Source: Acidobacteriota bacterium (GTDB lineage Bacteria; Acidobacteriota; Terriglobia; Bryobacterales; UBA6623). From it: a stretch of 53,000 nucleotides of DNA. The stretch is taken from positions 1 to 53,000 of the forward strand of contig JAQCLD010000018.1 of the NCBI GenBank assembly GCA_027592785.1, read 5' to 3'. A program made the translations under genes and the position numbers. The notes under the pieces were generated by a model. It ran no database searches, had not been told where the DNA came from, and saw only the letters and a list, made by a program, of their open reading frames with translations. Within the stretch, counting starts at the first letter, position 1; each line of letters starts with the position of its first letter. This document shows positions 8,701 to 16,883 of this stretch, piece by piece.

Positions 8701-9657
8701 AACCGTGACGACTGTTCCGATTACGGCGCGGATGTCCCCTCCCGGGTCTTCGACGTAGGGCTCCAGGCCAGTCCAGCTGGGGTACTTATAGGTGAGCTTG
8801 ATCGTTTGAATGTTCGGCAGAATAACGACGTTGACTTCGTAAGTGTTTGTTCGAACGCCGCCGGATTCCACGTAGTACCGGAACGGCTCACTGACGCCGG
8901 TGAACATGAACTCGAACCCGCTCTCCACCGCTTGCGGAGACATCGGAGCCGCTTCCCACTCGACGCCGCTTTCATACTGGGCGTAGATGCGCACGTCGTT
9001 GGAATCGAATCCGACCAGTTGGGCCTTGACCTCAAAGGTCGCGCCCGAGCGGACCGTGGCATCCCCGGGCTCCACGACGACGTCATAGATAGGCTTGTCG
9101 GGAGAGGAAGTCCATCCGCCCCAAAGACGCGACGCGCCGTAGCCCCAATAGCCGGGTCCGGAGGTTGCCAGCCAGAAAAGCGTGCCGACACAGATGACTG
9201 CCAAAACCGCAAAAGATGCAATGCGTCCTGTAGTCAGGACGTTCTCCACCGGAGCCATCTCGGCAACCTGCATCGCATCCTCGGCAAGCAGATCGAGGAA
9301 CGGATTCTTCTGTCCCGATTGCTCCGCCTTGCGGGTCTGGTCTAAGTAGGTTTCCACTCGTCCGCCAAACGCGGGTACGTTCTCCTCAACTTCCCTGGCT
9401 ACGCCTTTTCGACGGAAGCGGCGGAACGGCAACACGACAAGAGCAGCGATTGCGGTCGCCACGCCGGCGAAGAGTAACGTGCGTGAGGAGAGGACGCTCG
9501 CGTCCGAAAACGCGAACCGATTGGCGACGAAGACGAGAACAATCGTCAGCAACAACGCGACCAAAGCAACGAACCCCAACCCCCGCGACGCCAAACCAAG
9601 TTTGAAGCGTCGCCCGAATTGAGCAAGGTATGCCTGCAGGCCGCCTGGGCTGGTCAC
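5779..9657 (-). CDS. Giant DUF4175-like membrane protein with Gly/Gln-rich coiled coil
   Basis: About 1292 residues; last gene of the eight-gene operon. Order: three N-terminal membrane segments (about residues 15-45, 60-78 and 135-155), a beta-rich extracytoplasmic region with Ig/Fn3-like strands, then a very long Gln/Glu/Arg coiled coil broken by Gly-Gln repeats (GQQGQQGQSGQ type; DNA about 7215-7375 and 6240-6460) and ending in a helical C-terminus. This layout resembles the DUF4175/TIGR02302 family, though it is longer than usual (about 850). The start is GTG 9657 behind GAGAGG, overlapping the end of the upstream BatA-like gene; a longer frame to 9753 lies inside that gene and is unlikely. 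Its role is unknown; partnership with the MoxR/VWA machinery is inferred from the operon. Confidence 0.85.
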   Translation of the reverse strand: MTSPGGLQAYLAQFGRRFKLGLASRGLGFVALVALLLTIVLVFVANRFAFSDASVLSSRTLLFAGVATAIAALVVLPFRRFRRKGVAREVEENVPAFGGRVETYLDQTRKAEQSGQKNPFLDLLAEDAMQVAEMAPVENVLTTGRIASFAVLAVICVGTLFWLATSGPGYWGYGASRLWGGWTSSPDKPIYDVVVEPGDATVRSGATFEVKAQLVGFDSNDVRIYAQYESGVEWEAAPMSPQAVESGFEFMFTGVSEPFRYYVESGGVRTNTYEVNVVILPNIQTIKLTYKYPSWTGLEPYVEDPGGDIRAVIGTVVTVEATTDKPLAGGVLTVDDKDVPLRADGLILRGDISVADDGEYHFATIYDGEHVRLTDDFFITTVENQKPEVKIKEPGRDWKATSIEEVPAQFEVTDDFGVRSFELSYSVNGGEFTTVKLPASGRKSVSAPYTFYLEDLRVSPSPFDSEPAVPEAAEADGRRSLRPGDLISYYVAAKDNQSTAQTDIYFIEVQPFDRQFSQSQQGGGGGSGQQEQRDEISKRQKEIISATWNLIREKESADSRSREEIRESTVMLSELQRTLREQALTMAERTRARQLDSTNGQFREFVENLEKAAAAMEPAADKLGDLDLQAAVQPEQQALQFLLRAESIFTGIQVSMQQGSGGGGGGGAGRDLAEMFELEMDLEKNQYETGGGASQQQLEREVDDAFKKLEELAKRQQELAERMKSQEQTTFAERWQQEMLRREAEELKRQMEQLQRKQESAQNQQGQQGQQGQQGQQGQQGQSGQSGQQGQQGQQGQQGQSGQSGQQGQQQQRLQETIRRLEQATQAMEQGAQQSGQQQSSSAQAQQGAQRAQEQLQQALNQLAQERQQANQSALADLSNRADQLVQEQAQVQPHLEEALRKALEVMREQQAEGKRTRLPSGLTPEQEREFSELKSKMAEQLRSMEADMQGASRRMRDTQPGASRSLREALSELQQEDVGSRLDTAAEYIRRQAAPYVANSEEGVARALRGLSERLKEAQKLAEQGGGPGGEPSQERLGQALTEMENLRRRLEEAAGLNQGRDGEQQGQGEQGGQQGQQGQGQQPGQGQQGGQQQAQNGQQGQGQQPGQGQGQGQGQGQGQGQGQGEGQGQGQQIGQGRGGGQRGGGGSRFGGASGGPSDGSRLDQWGQQQRLPSSPEMRAEMEQALREGGRQIPQLTNELRRSGISSEDLAELREFAQGLSNERFRGNTELLEREYRQMITLLEQLELQGRRQAELRQGGDVRAIVSQPVPEEYREAVAEYFRRLSEKPRQ
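7215..7375 (-). repeat. In-gene tandem repeat coding GQQ/GQS units
   Basis: Short Gly-Gln-Gln and Gly-Gln-Ser codon repeats, including a direct duplication of roughly 45 bp: the block cctgactgaccagactgacc occurs twice, followed each time by ttgttgcccctgttg. The reading frame is preserved, so copy-number change would lengthen or shorten the low-complexity linker without breaking the protein. Confidence 0.75.
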
Positions 9658-9662
9658 GATTG

Positions 9663-11687
9663 CTACACCTCTCGTCTTACATTCAAGTGTTGGTTGCCTA
9701 TGACGGATTCTACCAGTACCACCACGACAAGCAGCAGTAGGAGAAACCTCCAAATTTTGAGGGGAGGAGGCTTAATGGGCGATTCCGCACCGACGCCGGC
9801 CGTCTGAGTCGGCTCGGTCCCACCTCTTCCGGTCGCCTGCCAAAGCGTCAAAGTATCCGACTCCAAGGGCCGGAAGTTGGACTCCCTGGGGTCTGGATTG
9901 ACGGCAATCAGCTCAACTCCGCGCGCGCTCTGCATCTCATAAAAGCCCAGCTGATCGAGCGCTACGTCGGTCTGCTCAACCGATTGGGACAGCGATAGAG
10001 CGCGGTCTCCAGCCGGATCCACTATTTGGATCGCCGCACCGCCCTCTCGTCGCTGGGCCAGCGCCAGCGATGTATCGACCGTCGCTTGATGAGTATCCTC
10101 GGCAGCGCCGGAAAGGTAACGGGCAAGTTCCACGACGAAGGGCACAAACACGGGCTGGACCGGGAGATCGTTCCAAACGTTGTCGAACGACGACGCAAAC
10201 ACCATCACCTTTCCCGCACCGAGAGGATTTTCGATCAACAGAGGGGATCCGTCCGCCAAACTGACCAGCACGTCGTCGACTTCTGTCGCTTCGACCCGCG
10301 CCTGGCGAAAGAATTTCACGCCACGAAAACGTTCTACCCGCCCCAGGGCTGCATGACTTAGATCCAGCTGCCCGGCAATCTGGAACTCCGCTCCGGCGCG
10401 GTCCTGCAACGGCGCGACCGAAACGCGCCGGCCCGACACAGGCACAGACCCACGCGTGGAAACGGCCGGCCCGATGGCGACCAAGACCGCCCCGCCTAGT
10501 TCGGTCCATTCGCGCAGTTTATTCTCGAAGCCCGTGGATAGATTCGCGATATCAGAAAGGACGATCAGCGCGAAATAGTCCGGTTTGCGCCGCTCGGCTT
10601 CGCCCGCGGAAGTGACTTCCAATTTAAATCTCGCGGAACGCGAGGCGCCCACTGCGGCGCCAAAATACAGTGCGTCGCGTTGCCGGCGGTCCGACGTCAC
10701 GAATAGAATCGGTTCCGGTTCCGAATTGTCAATCGCCACCAGTCGAACATCGTCGCCCGCCAGGTCATCGCCGGGGGTGATCTCAAACGAGGCCCTACTG
10801 AACCCAACTGGAGGCTCGAATCCGGCGAAAGTGAAGGCTGCCCGGCCCATCGCCGGCACCTCCTGGCTTTCTGAACCGATGACGTTGCCGTCGATCTTGA
10901 AAGTAACGGTCTTGCGGGCCGCCTCGAGCGAGTAGCCGGCGACCGTCACCTCCAATTTTGGATTCTCCGCACCGAACGCGCGCACGTCGCCACGCACGCT
11001 CTCAATCGCCCAGTTCTGATCATTCGGCTCCGCGACATTCGTCACATCCAGCTTCGCGAATGTCGGCAGCGCCACCTCCGAGAAACGTCCCGGCATGGCC
11101 GAGTTCTGTAAGTCGGAGATCAGATGCACCTCCACTGGAAGATCGCCCTCGGGCGCCAGACTACGCGTCGCCTCAACGACATAGCTGTAGCTGTTGCGGC
11201 CAACGCCAGGAGCCAAGCCAGCGATTGCGGACCTTAACTCCACCTTGTCGTTGGAGCGCTCGGTAATCACCGAAATACCCGGTCCCACGGCTAGAACCTG
11301 GGCGCGATCATTTGGACTCAGGTCGGCAACGATCGCCTCGGCGGCGGCCACGGCTCGGTCCCAGCGGCCAGCCGCGGACATCGAGAGCGACGTATCCAGC
11401 ACGATCAGATGGAGCGCTGGAATTTCTCCGAATGCCGTCGACGCCGAGCGCTCCCAAACCGGTTTGGCAAAGGCCAGCGCCGCCAGCACGATCAGCGCCA
11501 AGCGCAGCGCCAACAAAAGCAGATAGCGCAGCCGCCGCTCCAGCAGCCGACTCTCCTTCATCTTCTCGAAAAACATCAGCGACGCAAACGGCAAGCGCAC
11601 TGGGTTGTCGCGCTGCAACAAGTGCAACCACAGCGGCAAGCCTACCGCTAGCGCGCCCAACAAAAACCATGGAGACAACAAACTCAT
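9663..11687 (-). CDS. BatA-like von Willebrand factor A membrane protein
   Basis: 674 residues. The N-terminus (MSLLSPWFLLGALAVGLPLWLHLLQR) is the BatA/DUF1550-type anchor, with a second membrane helix around residues 54-74. A VWA domain follows with a MIDAS-like motif DTSLSMS (D98, S100, S102). A middle region resembles a glutamine-amidotransferase-like fold, and a C-terminal membrane helix (RFLLLLLVVVVLVESVIG) closes the protein. VWA domains bind metal and protein partners, and such proteins are commonly partners of MoxR ATPases. It starts 6 bp after the DUF58 gene, and its last codons carry the ribosome site of the DUF4175-like gene, so it belongs to the operon. Confidence 0.9.
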   Translation of the reverse strand: MSLLSPWFLLGALAVGLPLWLHLLQRDNPVRLPFASLMFFEKMKESRLLERRLRYLLLLALRLALIVLAALAFAKPVWERSASTAFGEIPALHLIVLDTSLSMSAAGRWDRAVAAAEAIVADLSPNDRAQVLAVGPGISVITERSNDKVELRSAIAGLAPGVGRNSYSYVVEATRSLAPEGDLPVEVHLISDLQNSAMPGRFSEVALPTFAKLDVTNVAEPNDQNWAIESVRGDVRAFGAENPKLEVTVAGYSLEAARKTVTFKIDGNVIGSESQEVPAMGRAAFTFAGFEPPVGFSRASFEITPGDDLAGDDVRLVAIDNSEPEPILFVTSDRRQRDALYFGAAVGASRSARFKLEVTSAGEAERRKPDYFALIVLSDIANLSTGFENKLREWTELGGAVLVAIGPAVSTRGSVPVSGRRVSVAPLQDRAGAEFQIAGQLDLSHAALGRVERFRGVKFFRQARVEATEVDDVLVSLADGSPLLIENPLGAGKVMVFASSFDNVWNDLPVQPVFVPFVVELARYLSGAAEDTHQATVDTSLALAQRREGGAAIQIVDPAGDRALSLSQSVEQTDVALDQLGFYEMQSARGVELIAVNPDPRESNFRPLESDTLTLWQATGRGGTEPTQTAGVGAESPIKPPPLKIWRFLLLLLVVVVLVESVIGNQHLNVRREV

Positions 11688-11693
11688 CGCGGC

Positions 11694-12584
11694 TCATCTT
11701 CTCCGTTGGCGGAAAGTCAAATACTCTCTCAATGCTTCGTCGAGCGGCTCGGCCGTATTCAGCAAAACGTAGTCCGCGCCTGCGCCCTGCACTTCCGACT
11801 TCAGCTTGTCCATGTGGGCCTTAATCCTGGCCGGATACTCACCGCGTGCGAAAGAAGACGAGACCTCCATCAACTCTCCCGTCTCCATATCTTCCAGCAC
11901 GGTCGACGCCCCGATATCGGGCTCAATCTCCGCAGGATCGAGAACATGGAAAAAGGCAACGTCCTGGCCCTGGTAGGCCAACGGCCTGACGGCTTCCATC
12001 ACCTTCTCGGGGTCGTAATAGAAATCCGAGATGACCACCACCAGCCCGCGTTTCGTGACGTACTGTTGAAAATGGTCGAACGGCAAAGCCAGGTCGGTCC
12101 CGGTCGACGCCTCGGCGCGGTCGATCATATGCAGGATGGTCTGCAGGTGACCCGGCCGGTAGGCGGGCGGCCGCGCGTCGCGTACTTCTTCGTCGAAGAT
12201 GACCAGGCCAACCGCGTCATGTTGCCGCGTCGAAAGGTAAGCCAGCGATGCGGCCACCCACTTGGCGTATAGCAGTTTCGAAATCCCCTTGGACTGGAAA
12301 CCCATGGACGCGCTCGTATCGAGCAGGATCGCCAAGTGCGTGTTCGTTTCACCCAAGAAGCGCTTGATGTAGGTGCGATCCGAGCGCGAGAAGACGTTCC
12401 AGTCGATAAATCGCGGATCGTCGCCCGGCACATATGGCCGATATTCAGCGAACTCCAAACTGAAGCCGAAGAACGGCGAACGGTGCATACCGGTCAGCAT
12501 GCCGTCGACCACCGCCCTCGCCACGAGCTCAATGTTCCTCAGCTTAATGAGAACGTTCGGGTCGAGTAGATCGGTGGCCGCCAT
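11694..12584 (-). CDS. DUF58 domain protein (VWA-like MoxR partner)
   Basis: 296 residues. The DUF58 signature is clear: EFAEYRPYVPGDDPRFIDWNVFSRSDRTYIKRF at about residues 45-77, followed by a VWA-type motif LLDTSASMG. No membrane segment is present, so it is probably cytoplasmic and faces MoxR. DUF58 proteins are almost always encoded next to MoxR AAA+ ATPases; here it starts 10 bp after the moxR stop. The exact function of the family is not established. Confidence 0.95.
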   Translation of the reverse strand: MAATDLLDPNVLIKLRNIELVARAVVDGMLTGMHRSPFFGFSLEFAEYRPYVPGDDPRFIDWNVFSRSDRTYIKRFLGETNTHLAILLDTSASMGFQSKGISKLLYAKWVAASLAYLSTRQHDAVGLVIFDEEVRDARPPAYRPGHLQTILHMIDRAEASTGTDLALPFDHFQQYVTKRGLVVVISDFYYDPEKVMEAVRPLAYQGQDVAFFHVLDPAEIEPDIGASTVLEDMETGELMEVSSSFARGEYPARIKAHMDKLKSEVQGAGADYVLLNTAEPLDEALREYLTFRQRRR

Positions 12585-12594
12585 CAGAGGGTTC

Positions 12595-13620
12595 TCACTC
12601 TGTCGGCGCTGGACGTGCGGCGATGGCCTGCGTCAGAACGTCGTCCACCGTGACGCGATCGGACTCCGCGTGGAAGTTGACCAGAACACGGTGACGCATG
12701 ATCGGCAGCACCAGCGCGCGAATGTCCTCGTGGGTCACGTGATAGCGGCCCGCCATCAGCGCTCGCGCCTTGGCAGCCATGGTTAAGAACATCGTGGCGC
12801 GAACCGAGGCGCCATAAGTGACGTACTTCTTCACCACATCGGGGGCCAGCGGATCGGCCGGCCGTGACGAGCGAACCAGCTCCACAGCGTAGCGGCAAAC
12901 GGCATCGGACACCGGCACCTGTCGCGTCAGCCATTGGAACTCGATAATTTCTTCAGCCGTCGTGCAGGCTTCTACGGGCGCCGGATTGCTGCCGCCGGTA
13001 AACCGGTTCACGACGTCGATTTCATGATCCGTCGAGAGGTAGTCAAGAATCACGTTGAACAAGAAGCGGTCCAACTGCGCTTCAGGCAACGGGTACGTGC
13101 CCTCTAACTCGATCGGGTTCTGCGTCGCCAACACAAAGAACGGTGGCGAGAGATTGTAGGTGTTGCCTCTCACCGTGACGCTCTTCTCCTGCATGGCCTC
13201 AAGCAACGCGGCCTGCGTCTTGGGCGGCGTACGGTTAACTTCATCAGCCAACAATACGTTCGTAAACAACGGCCCCTGCACGAAAGTCCATTGGCGATGC
13301 CCGGAGGGATCCTCGTCGATAATGTCGGTTCCCGTTACGTCGGTCGGCATCAAATCGGGCGTAAACTGGATGCGCTTAAAGGTCAGCCCCAGTGCATCCG
13401 ACAGCGTCCGAACCAGCAAAGTCTTTGCAGTACCCGGCATGCCAGTGATCAAACAGTGTCCGCCGACGAGAAGCGTCAGCAAGAGATGGTCGACAACCTC
13501 GTCCTGGCCGACGATGATCTTGCGGATCTCGCCCTGTATGCGCTCAATCTTCGTTTGGAACCGCCCGATGACTTCTCGGGTTTCGGTGCTATCCATGGTG
13601 GATGCCGTTGGAACGGTCAT
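12595..13620 (-). CDS. moxR: MoxR-family AAA+ ATPase
   Basis: 341 residues. Walker A GMPGTAKTLLV, Walker B/sensor region LLADEVNRTPPKTQAALLEAMQE and sensor FVLATQNPIELEGTYPLPEAQLDRF define the MoxR AAA+ chaperone class. It probably remodels or activates VWA-domain clients in an ATP-dependent way. The start is ATG 13620 with GAGAGG upstream; an upstream TTG (13629) lies too near that site. It is flanked by the TPR-peptidase gene (16 bp gap) and by DUF58 (10 bp gap), in the order typical for MoxR operons except for the two peptidases upstream. Confidence 0.95.
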   Translation of the reverse strand: MTVPTASTMDSTETREVIGRFQTKIERIQGEIRKIIVGQDEVVDHLLLTLLVGGHCLITGMPGTAKTLLVRTLSDALGLTFKRIQFTPDLMPTDVTGTDIIDEDPSGHRQWTFVQGPLFTNVLLADEVNRTPPKTQAALLEAMQEKSVTVRGNTYNLSPPFFVLATQNPIELEGTYPLPEAQLDRFLFNVILDYLSTDHEIDVVNRFTGGSNPAPVEACTTAEEIIEFQWLTRQVPVSDAVCRYAVELVRSSRPADPLAPDVVKKYVTYGASVRATMFLTMAAKARALMAGRYHVTHEDIRALVLPIMRHRVLVNFHAESDRVTVDDVLTQAIAARPAPTE

Positions 13621-13636
13621 AAATTGCAACTGCCTC

Positions 13637-15928
13637 TCAACGCGCGATTTCCAGCAGCAATCGCTGCGCCGGTTTGTAGGTCGGAGCGATCTCCAGCGAC
13701 ATCAGAAGATTGCGCCGGGCTCTCTGAGAATCATTCATCTTATGATAGGTTTCCGCTAAGCGGAAGTAAGTCGCCGCTTTGTCGTGCGGATTCATGCTCA
13801 GCAGGACGTTAAACTCGCGCAAAGCCTCTTGATTAAGGTTGTCCGCGAGCATCCAATCGCCCAAATCGGCGTGGAGTTCTTCATCCGCGGGCCAGACGTA
13901 TAGCAGCTCGTCCAGCACGGCTGTCGCCTCTTCGCGGCGGCCGGCTTCATCCAACCAGCCCGCCAATTTCTTCAACTCGTCCGGTTCACGTCCACCGCGC
14001 TGGAAGTAGCCGAGCAACTCGCCGATAGCGGCATTCCTCTCGCCCTTCTTTTCGTGGACTTCCGCCAACATCACGTAAGGGTTGCCTGACTGGGTGAAGT
14101 CCGGGTAGAGCTCTTTCGCCCGCGTTGCCGGGGCCACAACGTCATCCCACTTCTCTTCACGAGCTGCCGCGACGGCTTGCTTCATTTCGGCCCGCCAGTG
14201 CTGTAGCCCTTGTTTTTCAGCCAGCGGTCCCAGCAATTCCTTTATGTAGACCAGCAATCGCTTGTCAAATTCTTCGGGCGCAATCTCCAACACCTGTTGG
14301 ATGGCCTCGGCCGTCGGCGTATCTTTGGCAAACGCTTCCAACAAGCGCAGCAACTTATCCGCGCCCCATTGACGGTCGATCATCTGACAAATCAGACCAG
14401 CCTGGAAGTACGACACGACCACCTGATTCTCGTAGGTGGGCCGCATGAAGCCGCGATCGAGGGTAGCGACCGGCAGCAACTTGTCTTCGGTGAAAGCGTC
14501 GATGAAATCCGGCATGATCCGCTCGCCCCAATTCGGGCGCGCTTCCCACTCCTCATACATCGAGATCCCTTCCGAGTACCAGCGCGGGACCAGATGATTT
14601 GTCGCCTCCAGGGTGAAGACGTGGGCCATTTCATGCCAAAGAGTCGTCCCCCAGTGGAACTCCCCTGGACCTCGGCTCGAAGGACTATCCATCGCCACCA
14701 GATAACCAAACGTCACGCCCAGCAGACCGACTCCGGGCATACCCATCGTACGCACCGCGAAATCGTCGTGATCCGGGTAAAGTTCCACGTAGATTGGCCG
14801 GGTCGGCTTGAAGTTGTACTTCTTCGAAAAGCTCACAGCGGCCTTCTCGGACAAGGCCATCGCGTAGGGCCGCAGCAGTTCGGCCTCTTTCTCGTGCAGC
14901 CGCAGGATCACGTGGGGAGTATCGATCGCCGCCCGCACCGCTTCCTCGCCCCGCGACAACAGGTCGTCCTTGTTCGAGTACAGCTTGAAATTGTCGAAGC
15001 TATCGACGAGCCGCAGCGTGTTGACGGTTTTTGCGGAGAACGGATCTCCCTTGAAGGCGATTTCTAGGTGGGCGTACGCTTCCTTGTCGCGGTTTTCGCG
15101 CAGCAGGTTCACACCCAAGTCGGCGTGAGCCGAATACAGTTGCGGATCGACCTCAACCGCTTGCTCGTACATCTCGATCGCTTCACGATAGCGTCGGGTG
15201 ATCACGTAGAAGTGCGCCACATCGGAATAGATCTGGCCGTAGACCGGGTTGTAGGCCAGAGCCCTAGCTGTCCACTCACTTTGCGAAACAGGAATCTCGC
15301 GCAACAGATCTAGTGCCGTGAGCAGCGAATAGGTTTCCAGCGGCGAGCGGCCATCGGCCTCCACCTTCTGCAATGCAGACTGCAAATGTTCTTCCGCCAC
15401 CTCCAGCTCGTGGTCTTCGAGAGCGAGCCTGGCAATCAGCAGATGTCCCAGAATCAAGTCTTCCCGTTTGGCGATGACCTCTTCCACTGAAGCTTTCGAC
15501 TTGGGATCGAAGCGCTTGGCCATAACCATCGCCACGCCCAACTGGGCCGGCACATTGTCTTCGTCGATTCCAAGCGCTTCTTTGAATAGCTGAACCGCTT
15601 CTTCCGGGTTATAAGTTTGCTCGAACAAGTAGCCCCAACGTACCCGCAGGTCGGCGTTGTCCGGATGTACTTTCAGCGCCTCACGAAAAACATCGTTGGC
15701 CTGCTTGAAGTTGTCCAGTCCCCACCAAGCCTCGGCTCGCAGTGCAAGATCCGAACTTTCCAGCAGCCCGCTGTAACAGGCCCGAGCCTGCACTCGATCG
15801 CCCTTGTCGTACAGTGCGTCGCACGATTCCAGCGCCGCGGGCCTCGCGCCGCGATCGTCTCCGTAGACACCCGCCGCGGCCGGTGCGACGGCTGACAAAG
15901 CGATTAGAACTGCGGCGTAGAGTTTCAT
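13637..15928 (-). CDS. Exported TPR protein with gluzincin (HExxH) peptidase domain
   Basis: 763 residues. A signal peptide (MKLYAAVLIALSAVAPAAA) is followed by several TPR units (roughly residues 30-330), then a metallopeptidase MA-like domain: WHEMAHVF with H432, E433 and H436, and a third ligand E453 in PRWYSEGIS, i.e. HExxH plus Glu 17 residues on, the gluzincin pattern. More TPRs follow to the C-terminus. The start at ATG 15928 is chosen for the signal peptide and sits just after the caspase-like gene's stop; the longer frame to 15976 overlaps that gene. It probably acts in the periplasm on the envelope. Its substrate is unknown, and its operon position suggests work with the VWA proteins. 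Confidence 0.88.
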   Translation of the reverse strand: MKLYAAVLIALSAVAPAAAGVYGDDRGARPAALESCDALYDKGDRVQARACYSGLLESSDLALRAEAWWGLDNFKQANDVFREALKVHPDNADLRVRWGYLFEQTYNPEEAVQLFKEALGIDEDNVPAQLGVAMVMAKRFDPKSKASVEEVIAKREDLILGHLLIARLALEDHELEVAEEHLQSALQKVEADGRSPLETYSLLTALDLLREIPVSQSEWTARALAYNPVYGQIYSDVAHFYVITRRYREAIEMYEQAVEVDPQLYSAHADLGVNLLRENRDKEAYAHLEIAFKGDPFSAKTVNTLRLVDSFDNFKLYSNKDDLLSRGEEAVRAAIDTPHVILRLHEKEAELLRPYAMALSEKAAVSFSKKYNFKPTRPIYVELYPDHDDFAVRTMGMPGVGLLGVTFGYLVAMDSPSSRGPGEFHWGTTLWHEMAHVFTLEATNHLVPRWYSEGISMYEEWEARPNWGERIMPDFIDAFTEDKLLPVATLDRGFMRPTYENQVVVSYFQAGLICQMIDRQWGADKLLRLLEAFAKDTPTAEAIQQVLEIAPEEFDKRLLVYIKELLGPLAEKQGLQHWRAEMKQAVAAAREEKWDDVVAPATRAKELYPDFTQSGNPYVMLAEVHEKKGERNAAIGELLGYFQRGGREPDELKKLAGWLDEAGRREEATAVLDELLYVWPADEELHADLGDWMLADNLNQEALREFNVLLSMNPHDKAATYFRLAETYHKMNDSQRARRNLLMSLEIAPTYKPAQRLLLEIAR

Positions 15929-15932
15929 CGTT

Positions 15933-16883
15933 CTACTGCTGCGGCGTCGTTCCCTCGTCGGGGTTACCCTGAGCATTCTCGATCTGGATGTCGACGGTGG
16001 CCAATTGCAGCAAGATCGTTTGCAACTCGTCGAAGTAGGAGTCCTCGTCCATCGCGTCCCGGCGAAGCTTCAGAGCATCGATGCTCATGCGTAATTCTTC
16101 ACGGCGTTTGAACAGCGGAGCGAGTTCCGGATCGAGCGCCAGCGCGGCGTTCTTGCCCAAACGGGCCAGCAGAAAGGTCTCCGGCCCCGGGCCTTCCATG
16201 CGAGCGTGCTCGGTCGCCAGCCGTTGCGCGGACTTGTAGAAAGTGTCCACCTTACCCACCGCGTAGTCGTACGCTTCCTGGACCGTTATGCTCTCGTCCT
16301 TGTCTACGTCGGCTTCCGCGTCCTCGAAAGCGGTCGTCCAGTAACGGCTGAAGACCGTTGCGTTTCGCTCACGGCCGTTCTTCGTCGCCGTAATAATAAT
16401 GCGGCCGTCCTTTTGCATGGACGTTTCCAACATCGCCCCGCTGCAACTCGTCATATTGACGACGAGCTGGCGTTCGGCCGGGATGTTGTCCAGCAACTGC
16501 GCCAAGCGCGCCGCCGTAATATCCGGCCCAGGGATGTTGAATTTGTAATCTTTTCCGTCAAACGAGCCGTGACCGATCAAGTAGACGACGACCGCGTCCT
16601 CGGCCTTCGCCGCAGCGACTAAGTCGGTCAAGGTCTGCTCCAACGCCTGCCTGGTCGCGCCCGCTCCTTTCAGCAGCGCGACCTGTTCAGCGCCCACCGT
16701 GCCAGTAGCCGTTTCGGCCAGATCCTCGGCCTCCTGGGCAAACCTCTCCGCGTAGTCGCGCTCGCCGCCGAGGCCGCCGACGACTACAAAATGAGTCGCC
16801 GCTGCTGCCGGCATCGCCGATAGCGCCAGCACAAAAATCCCGATTCGCTTTAGATAACGCCCCATTGTCTTCTCAGCATCCAT
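15933..16883 (-). CDS. Exported caspase-like (clan CD) cysteine peptidase with EF-hand-like loop
   Basis: 316 residues. The signal peptide spans about residues 10-29 (RIGIFVLALSAMPAAAA). The catalytic dyad of clan CD (C13/C14-like) is visible: His105 in YLIGHGSFDG and Cys147 in NMTSCSGAM, each after a hydrophobic strand. Residues 192-203 (DVDKDESITVQE) match a 12-residue EF-hand loop (D1, D3, D5, S7, I8, E12), hinting at calcium control. A helical tail with coiled-coil character follows. The start at ATG 16883 has AAGGG 6 nt upstream and overlaps the VWA gene by 34 bp, implying coupling; ATG 16865 is an alternative. It could be a structural homologue without proteolysis, but both catalytic residues are present. 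Confidence 0.82.
   Translation of the reverse strand: MDAEKTMGRYLKRIGIFVLALSAMPAAAATHFVVVGGLGGERDYAERFAQEAEDLAETATGTVGAEQVALLKGAGATRQALEQTLTDLVAAAKAEDAVVVYLIGHGSFDGKDYKFNIPGPDITAARLAQLLDNIPAERQLVVNMTSCSGAMLETSMQKDGRIIITATKNGRERNATVFSRYWTTAFEDAEADVDKDESITVQEAYDYAVGKVDTFYKSAQRLATEHARMEGPGPETFLLARLGKNAALALDPELAPLFKRREELRMSIDALKLRRDAMDEDSYFDELQTILLQLATVDIQIENAQGNPDEGTTPQQ

Noticed and set aside
14210-15067. 285-residue plus-strand frame opposite the TPR-peptidase gene
   Set aside because: The minus-strand gene has a signal peptide, TPRs and a full zinc site; the opposite frame has no motif and no ribosome site.
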